A DNA stretch of 64,000 nt from Owenia fusiformis (lineage: Eukaryota > Annelida > Polychaeta > Sabellida > Oweniidae), in the NCBI GenBank assembly GCA_903813345.2, contig CAIIXF020000009.1:13654347-13718346 (forward strand), in the 5' to 3' direction. The notes below the pieces were generated by a model. That model searched no databases. It saw only the letters and a list, made by a program, of their open reading frames with translations, and had not been told where the DNA came from. The translations under genes were made by a program, and so were the position numbers. Shown piece by piece: positions 1 through 11,833 of this stretch. Positions within the stretch are counted from its first letter, which is position 1. The number at the start of each line of letters is the position of its first letter.

Positions 1-182
1 TGATGCCTAGATTCATACAGGATATGCACAGTGTGCTAATCCTGTACGTATTCTGAGTCAAGATTCACACAGGATAGGCTCGCTGTGCGCGAATCATGTA
101 TGCATCCTGACACCAGGATACAAACGATATGCAGACAGAGTGTACCAATCCTTTACGTACTCTAAGTCAGGATTTGTATAAG
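1..182. repeat. Diverged copies of the 160-bp satellite
   Basis: Contains repeated forms of 'gattcatacaggatatgcac', 'gtgctaatcctgtacgta' and 'aggatacaaacgatatgca', the same building blocks as the better ordered array at 6.12-6.88 kb. It is cut by the window edge, so array length and period cannot be judged here. Confidence 0.7.
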
Positions 183-2939
183 TTTGAGGGAGATTGTTTA
201 ATCCGGTTTAAGCTCACTATTATAAATCGATTAAGGGATTGATGATGAAAGGATGGGACAATTGGTACATGTATCTTGCCTAGACTCCCAAATATTCTAT
301 GGCGGCCATATTTTGCAAATGTACATATAGTGATTATTTACTGGTAGGGACTCAATATGGGTTTTATTACGAAGGACAATATCAATACGCGTACGAAACC
401 TTTTCTTGTAAACAAAAAAATCAACAATAAGTATGAATCCCACGAATGGGTTTCCTTGATCATTGATCTTAACCACACAATACTAGTATATACTTGTTTG
501 ATTGCATTTTTGGTCTTTCACTGGTACATGTATGATATTCAAGGGACCTCGATTCCGGGCCTTGATTGCAGTCTATGCATTAGGTTTTATGAAGTACTAT
601 TTTTAATTCCTCATTTTAGATTTCACAGATAAACAACTAAAATTTGATGTAAAAATATTACCATAGGCCTTTAAAATCAAAGTAACCTGCCATATAGAAA
701 TCAATCCTCATCATGTTGCTAACAAACAACAGAATTTGGCATTAATATCAAAGGTAGAACTGGACAATAAATTAATAACAATAAGATATTGTTTTAGATC
801 CGGGTTTTGGATATACAGTTCTACCTTTTCGAAAAAACGTCGACTGGTTTTTCTGTACCTTGAATTTAAAATTGATATGTGTAAGAGCAAAATACCAACA
901 GTTACATATATTCATCTTAAAAGGTTTTCCCTAGGCCGGAAAGAATTGAAATAGGACCGTTTCAAGAAATGAGTGATTAATAGAAATCTGATGTGGGAAG
1001 CAAGTGGATCTAATTTACCAAAAAATGTGTATTTAAGATCTAGCATGGACTTTCAATAATATCTATCGAATGCCCATGGATCTAGTACATTTGGGGCACC
1101 TGGGATAGGGGCCCGGGGATAGGGGAGTTGATCGTCACTTCAGTTAAGCCATTACATATCGTGTAAGTCAATATTGTCAATCAACCAACTATCCGAGTGC
1201 TAGAATGCGGAGCTTGGTTGTAGGGTATATTATGTATTGCATATAAAGATACTTTGGAGATTTTTAGACATGGCAATGAGTGATATACAGGTAAGCCAGA
1301 CATATTGAAACGTTTTGGCTTGCTCGGTAGATCTGATTCTCTCTTTAAGTAACCCTGAAAAGTATTACCCAGTAAGAGCATCTAGAATTAGAAAATGTAG
1401 CTTTGTCTTCACGCGTCCTTTTGGTATCAGTTATGTTCTCAAATGTCAACCTTTGTGCTTCATTTTGAACTTGGAATTTGCATTAAATTAATCAAATGTG
1501 TGCAGTTGATGTCCATATCAGCCTCAACTTGGATTTTTTTGTTGTTCTTTTGCTTTCTTACGTGTATTTCCATGTATTTCCATGTATAGTTACTTAATTA
1601 GCTGCTTGCTTGGTTCCTCGCTTTGTTTGTTGCATATATGGTTGCACACTTGCTTGGTTGCTTGCTTTGTTTTTGCTTGGTCAGTTTCTTGCGTTCTGTT
1701 GACTGGTGATTGCAAAGTTGGTCGCTTCCTTTGAAAGTTGGTTGCTTGTTTTATATGTCTCTGCTTGGATGTTTTGTAGTTTGCTTGATTAGTCAATCGA
1801 TGGGTAGGTGGTTCCCCGGGGTGGTTCAGTCGGTTGGTCAATTGGTTAGGGTATCGATAATTTTATTTTTCAGATTTGAGACCGGAAGTCAGATTTATAT
1901 CATGATTGCAGATGGGGGGGGGGCGGTACGTATATGATCAGATTTGATGACGAATATGCAAAATGTTAAAATGCCCAGGGTTTAAATATTTGACACTACA
2001 TGAAAGTATTAATGTTAAGACTATGAAATATGATCTCAATTTGGGATTGACTATTCTTCTACTGTAGCGTCTCTTTTCCTTGTAGCATGTATCTCAAACA
2101 GGGACAATTTGGGGCACTATAGAAGCAGACCATAAAGCAGAATTCTCAAACGGCTATCTGTTGTAGGATCGTGAATTGTTTTGTTTAGTTCTTCAACTGT
2201 TGCCTTTTGTGCATATCCAGAATAGAATATTTAATCTGATTTGTTCCACCTTTCATTTCGCTCAGTTCTGCAAAATTATGTTGACATATCAACATTTTTG
2301 GGTTGTTTCATTTGCGAAATAATTGTAATTAAGAGACACTAGATGGGGGGGTGAGTTTGAATTGATTCTCTTCACAGGATTTGATATACACATCTGTAAG
2401 GAGCATACTCGTTTCCCAGTTTGATTTTCAATCAAAACATTATACCTTGGAAATCCAAAACAAATTAATGCTGCAAGTAACTAATATTAAATGATAACAA
2501 AAGATTGATTACTTAGTCTATGTCTTTGTTTTTATAACTGCGGAAGTGTATCACATTGATTACAAAAGAGATCATCGAGGAATTACTTTAGATTTTATGA
2601 ATATAATTATTCTTTGCCTCTAGTCTCATTTCTTAAACCTGCCTCTAATTTGTGACAAACTATTTCAGCTATTTGACAAAACCAAAAGTTACTACATTAT
2701 AGTCCCCCCCCCCCTTGCACTGTCGAAGTCTACGTCTGTTTTTCAAGTTCCGGGCCCACATTGGGCGATATGTGTAAAATATGCATTTAGATTTGTTACC
2801 TGGAGAGGCACACAGAAGCAAACTCACTGGAGACATTGATAGATAATCAGAATTGAGAGTAATTGGTGAATACACGGGGCATTGTACCCGGGGCATTGTA
2901 TTCTTCGATTTCAAATATATGATTCAGATTCGGAGAGTT
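183..2939. other. Intergenic, no gene seen
   Basis: No open frame here has a recognisable protein or coherent splice sites. Bases 1590-1850 are low-complexity DNA rich in GCTTG/GGTTG words, which makes two spurious open frames on opposite strands. Homopolymer G or C tracts lie near 1914 and 2703. Confidence 0.6.
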
Positions 2940-2948
2940 ATTCTAATC

Positions 2949-4160
2949 GGGTACACCCCAGTTCTCCGAAACCCAGTTCTCCGAAACCCAGTTGTTCGAA
3001 ACCCAGTTGTCCGAAACCCAATTCCCCGAAACCCAGTTGTCCGAAACCCATTACTCCGAAAAATAGTCATAATTTACCAGAGAAAGGGGGGGGGGCGTAG
3101 CTTACTTAAGCTTACGTCAGTTTCATGCCATGTATTTGGCCAAATTAATGGCATGGACGCATTCTGATATTCATAGATTTCTCTCTCACTTTGAATTGCA
3201 ATTGCATGGCGTTACCAGAATGGCAGGAACGGGAGATTTATTTTACATTGTGATTCTAAAAAAGGTTATTAAAACACAATATATATTACGGAACAGTTTA
3301 TCTTATCTTCTTCAATCTCTTTTATATAGGCAAAATAAAATGAAACATTTTGAAACAGATAAAATAAGTTATCGCATAGAACTTTAAGAATAAACCAGAT
3401 ACAAATTACGTTGTCAAAATATTTCGTCGCATTTAATTTCTTAGTCTCGGTCTCTTATCAAATCGTAAAAGAATAAAACATTCTAAACTTAATCACTTGG
3501 GATTTATGTTTCGGCATGCGTTTCAGGCATTTGTTTTTTATGTTCTTCTCCTGAAATGTATTTGTTTGACAATAATCAGAGAAAGTGCGTATACGTATAA
3601 ATATGCCACGCAAACAAACGGGCGTGACTTCAATTTCTTGTCTGTCTGAAGACGTATTGGGAACGAGGTAGAATTAAAGAATTCTTATGAACGAGTTATG
3701 CAAGATACTAGAACTAGTAAAGTAATGTATTGGATAAGTTAATTTCTGATGGATCTGGATAAAATATATTTCAAAACTTTGTCAACACTAGATAACTTCA
3801 TTTAGGCAGATATAGTATCTTGATATATTTGGCTATCATGCGTTTAAAATACGTTCCTAAAACTATGAAGACGTTGGGTGAGAAATATTGCTATTGTACG
3901 TTCGAAAAGTATTTGGTTGTATTTTGTAGTTCTCAAGTTACCCATGAACTTTCGTGGGCTAATTAACGTCTTGACTTAGCATATTTAGCCTAATTTTGCA
4001 ATGATGTCAACGTGATTCGCAGAGGTTGCGACAAGATTCGTTTTAAGAAATCGTATTTTTTGATAAGATCCCCTAATTTTCGGAGAACTGGGTTTCGGAC
4101 AACTGGGTTTCGGAGAATTGGGTTTCGGACAACTGGGTTTCGGACAACTGGGTTGACCCC
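2949..4160. mobile_element. Mutator-like foldback element with tandem-repeat TIRs
   Basis: A 1212-bp element. The left end (about 2957-3062) is seven units of a 15-16 bp word of the form CCCAGTTNTCCGAAA. The right end (about 4079-4155) carries five units in inverse orientation. The outermost bases GGGTACACCCCAGTT and, reversed, GGGGTCAACCCAGTT match as terminal inverted repeats. The 9-mer ATTCTAATC sits directly outside both ends (2940-2948 and 4161-4169), a perfect direct repeat as expected for a target-site duplication. A 9-bp duplication and tandem-repeat arms are typical of Mutator-like and foldback elements. The 1-kb middle shows no transposase, so it is non-autonomous. Confidence 0.8.
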
Positions 4161-4169
4161 ATTCTAATC

Positions 4170-5578
4170 CCGGGTTTCTAATCAAATTATTACTCCTATA
4201 GTGATGCAAGACAACAATACATACCATATTCTAATTTTGAACATTATCACTATAATTATTTTGGGAACATGAGACATCAACCGCCGATATAGATATTGAC
4301 AACGTGCAGATATAACAGTACATGTTCATCATCCATCCTCGCGTGATGCATATGTAGACTCTATGTATGTCATTGTCGCCATTTAGTATGTACACTTAAA
4401 GATTATGAGTCAAAACGATTTTCAAAATATAATTTACTCTGAGTCAAGATGCTAGAAAAAGCGTTTTTATTTCAGATTTCATTTTCCCATGGCTTTACAA
4501 ACGTGAGAACTGATATCATAAGTTACATTGCGAATACGCCGTCTGATTGCTGTATTTGTTAAAATAACATCCGAACTAGACGACATGTATATAAATAATC
4601 CAATTAACTTTGATATTATAACATATACAGGTACAATATATATTATATATTTGTTTTCAGACATATCTTATTCTTAACAACAAGTATTAGCCACAACTCT
4701 GATCATGATAACTCCCCCCCCTCCACTCTATGTGATGCCTTTCAATTCAATTTTTTCATAAATGACATAGTACTGAAATGTGCGCCCTGGAATGTGCGTT
4801 GCGTCTACAAATGCATCTAGGCACCAGTCGACGAAAACGAGACAAACCAAAGTCTTCCAACTGATACACAAAAGCACGGTCTAGGCGGGGGTCTAGGTCA
4901 AAGAGTCACCATGTTAATGATGAAGGGGCGTGTAGAATAATTATATCGGCCATACCATTTGAGACTGATTTGAGATACGTTTCATCCCATTGCGCATTTG
5001 TAATTATAGTAGACAGGCATCACATTGGAGGAGGGGGGATGAGCATTAACATAATCAGATTTTAGGATGCATTTGCAAATTGTATTTGAAATTCGCATGG
5101 GAAGGAAAAGAAGGAAAATGAGTCCTAAAATTTGACACTCACTCATGGAAATAGTATGATGCCTGAAAACAAGTACGGTATATGCAATCAAAAAATCTTG
5201 CCTCCAGACTATCCCCCTCTATTTCAGCCAAAATTCACACACTCATGGCGGGGCTTGTAGCTAAATTATCAATCATCATTAGTGAATTTGAATTTTCACT
5301 GGTAATAGCGATTATAACAATAGCAATTATCCTTTCAATAGTTTTAGCTTATCAAAAGAAGAGAGTTCATCTGTTGCTTCTTTTACCATCTGAACTCCAG
5401 AGTAAACGATAAATGTACATTATTTTGACTAAGCCAGGGGTCCACTGTACAGTAGTTCTTTTCCCTTAAATACAGTTTTATCTACCTTGCGTTACTTTTA
5501 AGTTAACCTCCGGGTCATGGGTATTCTGAGGCACGCCTCTCTAGCGAAAGCCCGGAGTTTTAGCCATACAGTATGACG
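4170..5578. other. Intergenic, no gene seen
   Basis: AT-rich sequence without a supported gene. A 76-codon open frame at 5182-5412 (+) encodes a hydrophobic stretch, but it has no recognisable family or flanking signals. A C tract lies near 4714. Confidence 0.5.
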
Positions 5579-5789
5579 CAGGCCCGTAGCCAGGATTTGC
5601 CATGGGAGGTTCACTTCTTGAAAAATTCCAAAGGGGTGTTTACTTGTGCCCATGTTGGTCCAAAAATGGCCGAAATCACTTAAAAAGTGTTCAGAATGGT
5701 GAAAAACCGCATGAAAGATTTTATTTGCCGGGGGGGGGGGTAAATCGAACCCCTCGAACCCCCCTGGATACGTGCCTGTGACGGGCCTG
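5579..5789. mobile_element. Short MITE-like inverted-repeat element
   Basis: Starts with CAGGCCCGTAGCCAGGAT and ends with an imperfect inverse copy (CCTGGATACGTGCC...GGGCCTG). A G10 tract lies inside near 5728. A related 'ggggcatagccagc...cctggctac' fragment is seen at about 49862-49915, so the family is dispersed. Confidence 0.55.
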
Positions 5790-6118
5790 ATATCTAGAGG
5801 GGGCTTGATAATGATCAGGGGTGGCGGTAAACAAATTCTTATTCCCAGTCGAACATGAATACAATTATATTTGCATGGAGATGAAGGGCTGACGCAAGTG
5901 TAGTTAATTTGTTGTTGTATCATATTGGCTAAATCATAAGTAAATAAGTCCAGAAATACATGGACAAAATGTAATCAGAAAGGTGGACTAATTGGTATTA
6001 TTTGTTTTGATTAATGATTACACATAACTAAAACGCTATGTTAGATGTCTGTAATCCCCCCCCCTCTCACCAAGGGCTATGCATTGTTTCAAGTGATATA
6101 AAATTTGTAAATTATGTG

Positions 6119-6880
6119 CAGGATATGTCATCCGGGATATGTACACAGTGTGCCAATCCTGTATGTATCCAGGCGTCAGGATTCATACAGGATTGGCACA
6201 CTGCGAGCGTATCCTGTATGAATCCAGGAGGCAGGATTCATACTGGAATTCTACCTGCTCCAATCCTGTATAAATCCTGACGCCTGGATACGTACAGGAT
6301 ATGTACATTGTGTGCCAATCCTGTATGTATCCAGGCGTCAGGATTCACACAGGATTGGCACACTGCGAGCGTATCCTGTTCGAATCCAGGAGCAGGATTT
6401 ATACTGGATTCCTACATTCGCAAATCCTGTATAAATCCTGACACGGGATATGTACAGGATATGTACATTTTGTGCCAATCCTGTATGTATCCAGGCATCA
6501 GGATTCATACAGGATTGGCACACTGCGAGCGTATCCTGTATGAATCCAGATGCAGGATTCATACTGGATTCCTACACGCGCCAATCCTGTATAAATCCTG
6601 ACCCAGGATATGTACAGGATATGTACATTGTGTGCCAATCCTGTATGTATCCAGGCATCAGGATTCATACAGGATTGGCACACTGTGAGCGTATCTTGTA
6701 TGAATCCAGATGCAGGATTCATACTGGATTCCTACACGCGCCAATACTGTATAAATCCTGACACAGGATATGTACAGGATATGTACATTCGGTGCCAATC
6801 CTGTATGTATCCAGGCATCAGGATTCATACAGGTTTGGCACACTGGGTGCATATCCTGTATGTATCCTGACGTCAGGATT
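6119..6880. repeat. 160-bp satellite array with internal dyads
   Basis: The phrase AGGATATGTACATT recurs at about 6296, 6456, 6616 and 6776, a spacing of exactly 160 bp, with a further copy upstream near 6134. Each monomer holds several palindromic pairs such as AATCCTGTATGTATCC against GGATTCATACAGGATT, so one monomer could fold into more than one hairpin. Open frames run through on both strands because the repeat is nearly stop-free. They overlap each other and are not genes. Confidence 0.9.
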
Positions 6881-8668
6881 CGTTGTATTCGTACACATTT
6901 TTTGCTGTGTTATTTAGCCTGGTTTCGAGTTGTGCCTCATTGTGTTATGTTAATTTTAAAATGCGTTGTGTTATGTTGTGATTTTGTTATGCTGGTCGGG
7001 GGGCAGGTTGTGCCCATTCAGGTGAGGTATCTGGTTGAGTCCGATTGTGTTGTGTGGTTGGTTGTGCCTGATTGTTAAATGAAGGGTTGTGGCGGGTTGT
7101 GCCCGATTATGTTAAGATAGGTGGTCGGTTGTGCCTAGTCGGGTGAGTTTATTTGGTTGTGTTCGGTTGTGTTGTGTGATCTCTCTGTTGGGGTTTTAGT
7201 TTGGTTGTTCCTGATTGTGTTTTGATAGTTTGGTTTGGTTGTGTGGTTGTGCCAAATTGTGTTGTGCTAATTTGACAGTGGGTTGTCTTCTTGGTAATTG
7301 TGAGTTCAGCTGTGTTCTAATTCTTCAGACATTGGTTGTGTTGCGTTGTTGGTGATCTTATGGGTTGTGCTTGGTTGTAATGGTTTGTTGTGATAGGTTG
7401 TATACTGAGTAGCAGGTTATGCCGAATTGGGTTTTGGTGTACCGTGGAGTTTAGATACAAGTTAGTGGTTTGGGGTATTATAGTGTAGGTATATTCATTA
7501 ATTCCTAGTAGAGTCAATAGTTTAATGTATTTGTGTACATTATTAGTATATGCAATAGGTTTGGTACCTATTCATACATAGTGAGATCTCTGTTGTGAGA
7601 ATTTTTTGCACCTGGTATGATGGGTGTTAGCTTTGCGTTGTTCATTGGGTTTGAAGAGGTAGTATCTTGTTGTTCTTGTCTCAGAACCTTTCATATCATA
7701 AACTTTACATTGGATGAAAAGACATATCAAACTTTACCAAGGAGAAAATAGTGGAGTTTTCATTCTAAAATCAGTTTTTGGCAAATATCTTGAGAACCAT
7801 TGACTTTTTTAAATACATATGTATAATTGACCCCCTATAATGTGGCCATTCCGGACATTTTGAGTGGTCACACAACCTTCTATGTCCAACGGCTCAGGAG
7901 ATACAAAAATGGGGGGGGAGTATTCGCAAAAAAAAGGGCGTGGCCATTTGACCTATTTCGCCTTCAGTGGCAAATATGTTACCAAGCCAAAATTGATCAA
8001 TGACCTTCACATAGATGATTTCTGAAGAGAAAATCTCTGGACATAGAAGTGCATACTCAACCAGCATGTGCTACTAGAGTAAATCAAAGTTGGTCACAAA
8101 ATGTGCTAACTTTCTCAAAGTTCGAGACTACAAATCAACATACTAGGAATGATTCAAAAGCGATGGACAAAATTCTATAGGCATACTTAACAAGTTCAAT
8201 AAGTCTAATTTTTAACAGACATTAGACCATTCAATTATCTACCAAGTGTCAAATTCTTATTGAACAGCATTCAATATTGTTTCAACTATGCGTAACCATG
8301 GTAACTAGCTAGGGTAGGCATGGGAAGAATCCATTTTTAAATGATAATTAAATATTTTTGTCCTTTTCATTTCATTTTAACACTGATGACTCAAACCACA
8401 TGTTGGATCTATAATATGCTAAATCAATTGTCAATGAAGACTTTCATATTCATATATGCTGGTGAGTTGTAAATTCAGCAACAAATTGTGCTGTATTACC
8501 GATCTCAATGAATATTTTTAGAATATTGAGTCACAGAGAGTCAGAAAGTGAGTCAAACTCTAAGATTCACACATATCCAAGAAATGCCCGGAAATGTGTC
8601 ATTTACAAGAAATTAAAGTCAAACAAAGAATTGTTAGTACCCCGGACAGGTTGAATGATGTGTTCTTA
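6881..8668. other. GT-rich degenerate repeats and unique DNA
   Basis: From about 6900 to 7460 the + strand is a degenerate GT-rich repeat of words such as GGTTGTGCCTGATTGTGTT. It is strongly strand-asymmetric, with few C. The remaining part is AT-rich with no gene seen. Confidence 0.6.
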
Positions 8669-9085
8669 CACCCCTATCACACCAAACTAGTTATTACCCG
8701 TTCTTGCCAGTCCTACGAAAATGTCGTAAAACGGGCTCAGTCTGGCTGCGGTCGGCCATCGAATTTTGAATCGTTTCAAAATTCTAAATCACATACCCCG
8801 TCCGGGAAAGTCCATGAAGTTCGTAAACAGACCGTAGAACGTTGTAGCTACGTTCATTCAGTTCGCACACAGTTTAAAACCGATCCGGCAACGTTTTGAC
8901 GATCACCAGAACATTTTGAGCATGCTCTAAGTGCTGGAGGACCTACTCGTTCTAGCAGTTTCATGAAGTTTGTAAACAGATTCCAAACGGTTCTTAGTGG
9001 GTTCTTAGTACGTCAAATCCGTTCGTGCACAGTTTAAGCCCGTTTTCGAGAACGTAGTGAGGACTAGTTTGGTGTGATAGTAGGG
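8669..9085. mobile_element. PIF/Harbinger-like MITE
   Basis: Terminal inverted repeats CACCCCTATCACACCAAACT (left) and, reversed from the right, CCCTACTATCACACCAAACT. TTA lies directly outside each end (8666-8668 and 9086-9088), matching the 3-bp TWA duplication of PIF/Harbinger elements. The 417-bp interior has a 101-codon open frame with no known domain. Superfamily is inferred from the duplication only. Confidence 0.7.
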
Positions 9086-10136
9086 TTACTCTATATTTGC
9101 AATAGAACAACCATTCTAATTGAAATTTTCCTGTTTTATTTTGAAGACAATTTCCAACATGGAAAAAATATCTTAATGAAATTCCTAATTTTATGATTTT
9201 GATAGAATTTTTTCAAAAACATTCCACTGTCACTATAATACAAGTTTTTTGCTTGAACAATTGAACTTTTAAAGTCATTTCAAATATTGTCTGGCTATTG
9301 AATTTTCGGCCGCCTAATTACGCCCGTGATCGTAAAAAATTGATGGAGGGGGGGGGGGTCAGGCGATTTCTGCAAGAAAACTCAACAAATTTGGAAGATT
9401 TATTTTTTTCAAGAGAAAATGAATAGGCATGGCAAAATATGTTAGGTCATCTAGTATTTCTTTTGAACTGATACACCCTTCTTAGATATGAGATATATTA
9501 AAAAAGGCGCATCATCACCTACTGTTGGTCTTTGGGCTCAATAAAGTTATTCACTGAGCCTACTTCCAATGGGGACTGGATCTGACCTTGGATCAGTGCA
9601 TGATGGTTCTTTTCTTCATCCAGATCGGGACACAGAGCCCGACTCTGATCGAGTTCCCATTAGTCAAGGAGGATTGGCTCCTAAAGTGCAAAATCAATAA
9701 TTTTGCCATGTCGTGGTTACAAAATTCGAACAGCCACCATTTTGTTCATAACAACATTTGAATCGTGAATTTGGGTCTTATTTCCACACGAAAAATTCCA
9801 AAACTCACAAGAAATTATCAAGGCAGAATCAGATCCATGGGTGTGACAAAATTTCAAGTAAGATAACAGAGTTCTGCTTTGATCTTCAGTCAGTTGTAAC
9901 ACTCCCATATATCATTTACATGGCCCTCTGAAAATGTGACTGAAAAAATAAAAGTTAAAAGTTGGCGATTTGGAAAGGTCGCTGAACAGAATATTTTAAA
10001 GTTTTTAGAAAATGTGCCCAACATATTGCTTCAAACGATAGGAGCTTTGATTATTTGAATTCATTTCTAGAAATAGAGAAAAAAGAAGAAAAAATGATTT
10101 GAAAATCTTTTTTATGACCACATTTCCTGTTTGGTG
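9086..10136. other. Intergenic, no gene seen
   Basis: No coding signal. A G tract lies near 9349. Around 9822 there is a copy of the dispersed 'GGCAGAATCAGATC' repeat also found at 13.05, 17.6 and 30.95 kb. The missing 5' exon of the sugar transporter could lie anywhere upstream, but I could not find it here. Confidence 0.5.
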
Positions 10137-10515
10137 TAAAGGTCGATTCTCGGTTTGGAGAACAGTCTCCTGGGCTAATAGTTTTTAGAAATATTACCCA
10201 AATTAATCTATGAATATTCAAAAGAGGACATTTAAATCTACAAGATGTAAAAATAACAAATTGGTCTGAAGCAGGGGTAACGCTCAATTAGACCGATTCA
10301 ATAAAATACAATCTCGATTTGAGGAAAGAAGTTCATCAGTGTACTGCGCTAATATTTTTTTGCGAAAAATCTAGAAATATTACCCAAATTAAATTATGAC
10401 TATTCAAAAGAAGACATTCAAATCTATATCATGTAAAAAAATCAAATTTGTCCGAAGCAGGGATAATGCTCATTTAGATTGATGAACTTCGTTCTCCAAA
10501 CCGAGAATCGTCCTT
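10137..10515. mobile_element. Inverted-repeat element with internal direct duplication
   Basis: The ends are inverse copies: CGATTCTCGGTTTGGAGAAC near 10143 and its complement at about 10489-10509. Inside, a block of roughly 115 bp beginning 'atattacccaaatta' occurs twice in direct orientation (about 10190-10305 and 10376-10488). No coding capacity. Confidence 0.65.
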
Positions 10516-11400
10516 TCTGATAACTACCCCGAGACCTTAATTTGAAAATTAAATTTTAAAAAACAGAAGGAATTTTTTTGTCTAATGTCATGGGTCGGAT
10601 CGGGTCAGGCCAGAAAAAGTGTGCAGGTTGGGTTATTCGGGTCGGGTCAGAATTTGTTTGTGTAGTTGTTAGTAGTTTTTTGTGACCCGGCCTGAGCCTT
10701 CACCGGGGGTTCCGGTCAACTTTGGGTCGATGTGTAACCTCTGCTTATTTTGCTTTTTTGACAGAATACTGTGTATAGTAGGCAATATTAAAATGCAAGG
10801 ACTTAAAAACTTACATCTCTACCAGCAATAGCTTGAAAAGTAGTGTCACTTGAATCTCAGTATTGGCCCCTGTCATTTCATTATCTAGTATCCATTATCT
10901 CAGGTTGTTAATGTGTCTCATCTAAATGCCATTGGGACCAGTTAAAAACTTTCAGATTTGGAGGTGTTCCAATTTCGAGGTATTTTGCATCTTCAAGATT
11001 CTGGATTTTGAAAAATAAGAATGCATTTTCAATATTAATATTTCTATTGAAATATTCTATTCTCATAGCTTCATAAGATGCCAAAATCCTCATTCAAGGC
11101 CTCTATGATTGAGACCAGTTGGCGTTTTTCTTCATACTCAAAGGTTCTGGGCCGATATAAAGATGGCAGCACCAACAGAATCCAGTATGAAACACTTGTT
11201 TACTTTTAAAAATGTCAGTCTCACCGACATATTATATGGGTCACTATACATTTTTACATGTTTTTGTATTCAGTATATGACACAGTCTAAGCGCCTTACA
11301 AATTAAGCCCTAAATTCGACCCTCATCTGAAGCATTTCGTCCGTTTTACGGCCAGGATAGTATGTCCATTTCGATATTACGATTAGATAAAATATTGTTC

Positions 11401-11574
11401 TACAGGGTGGGTCAAAACGTCCATAATTTTCATGTCGGTTAAACTTTCTTATCAGAACCCCATGAATATTATTAAATATTGTAAAAGTGATTTCTGCCAT
11501 CCCCTGTTAAAAATTGCATCTTCAAAAATGTTATATTGAAATACCAAATATGGACGTTTTTGGCCTACCCTGTA
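11401..11574. mobile_element. Mariner-like MITE (TACAGGGT ends)
   Basis: A 174-bp element with ends TACAGGGTGGGTCAAAACG and, reversed, TACAGGGTAGGCCAAAAACG. The TACAGGGTG terminus is common in Tc1/mariner-type elements and recurs in this window at 12039, 26375, 27565 and 40997. Confidence 0.75.
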
Positions 11575-11833
11575 TATGTTGATGAGAACGGTGGTTGCTC
11601 GGATTAATTGGGGTCAGGTCAGAGTCCAATAAATCTACAGATGTAAAGAAGTGAATCAAAAAGTGTTCTTTCAAAAGTAGAAAGTTCTCTAAAATAGTTT
11701 TAAAAACCTAACCCCTAACGCCGTTTGTATCACACATTCTACACCATGTAAGGATAATACAGTAAATGTAAACTATTCTCGGACACTTAATATACACTCA
11801 CTCAATGCACTGTGTTTTCTCATTTCTTCTTAG

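Noticed and set aside
2853-3167. Pro-rich repeat open frames (RNPVVRNP / PKPSCPKP)
   Set aside because: Tandem-repeat arm of the foldback element.
5182-5412. 76-codon open frame with two hydrophobic stretches
   Set aside because: No family recognised, no splice or promoter context; AT-rich chance frame is likelier.
6038-7078. Cys-rich repeat open frames on both strands (SGFIQDWHTASVSC)
   Set aside because: Satellite translation; both strands are open at once and no start or stop is conserved.
8594-8899. 101-codon open frame
   Set aside because: Starts just outside and lies mostly inside the Harbinger-like MITE; no domain.
9086-11400. Possible first exon of the sugar transporter
   Set aside because: Looked for a phase-0 donor after an FGYN-type coding stretch and found none; the exon is probably farther upstream.
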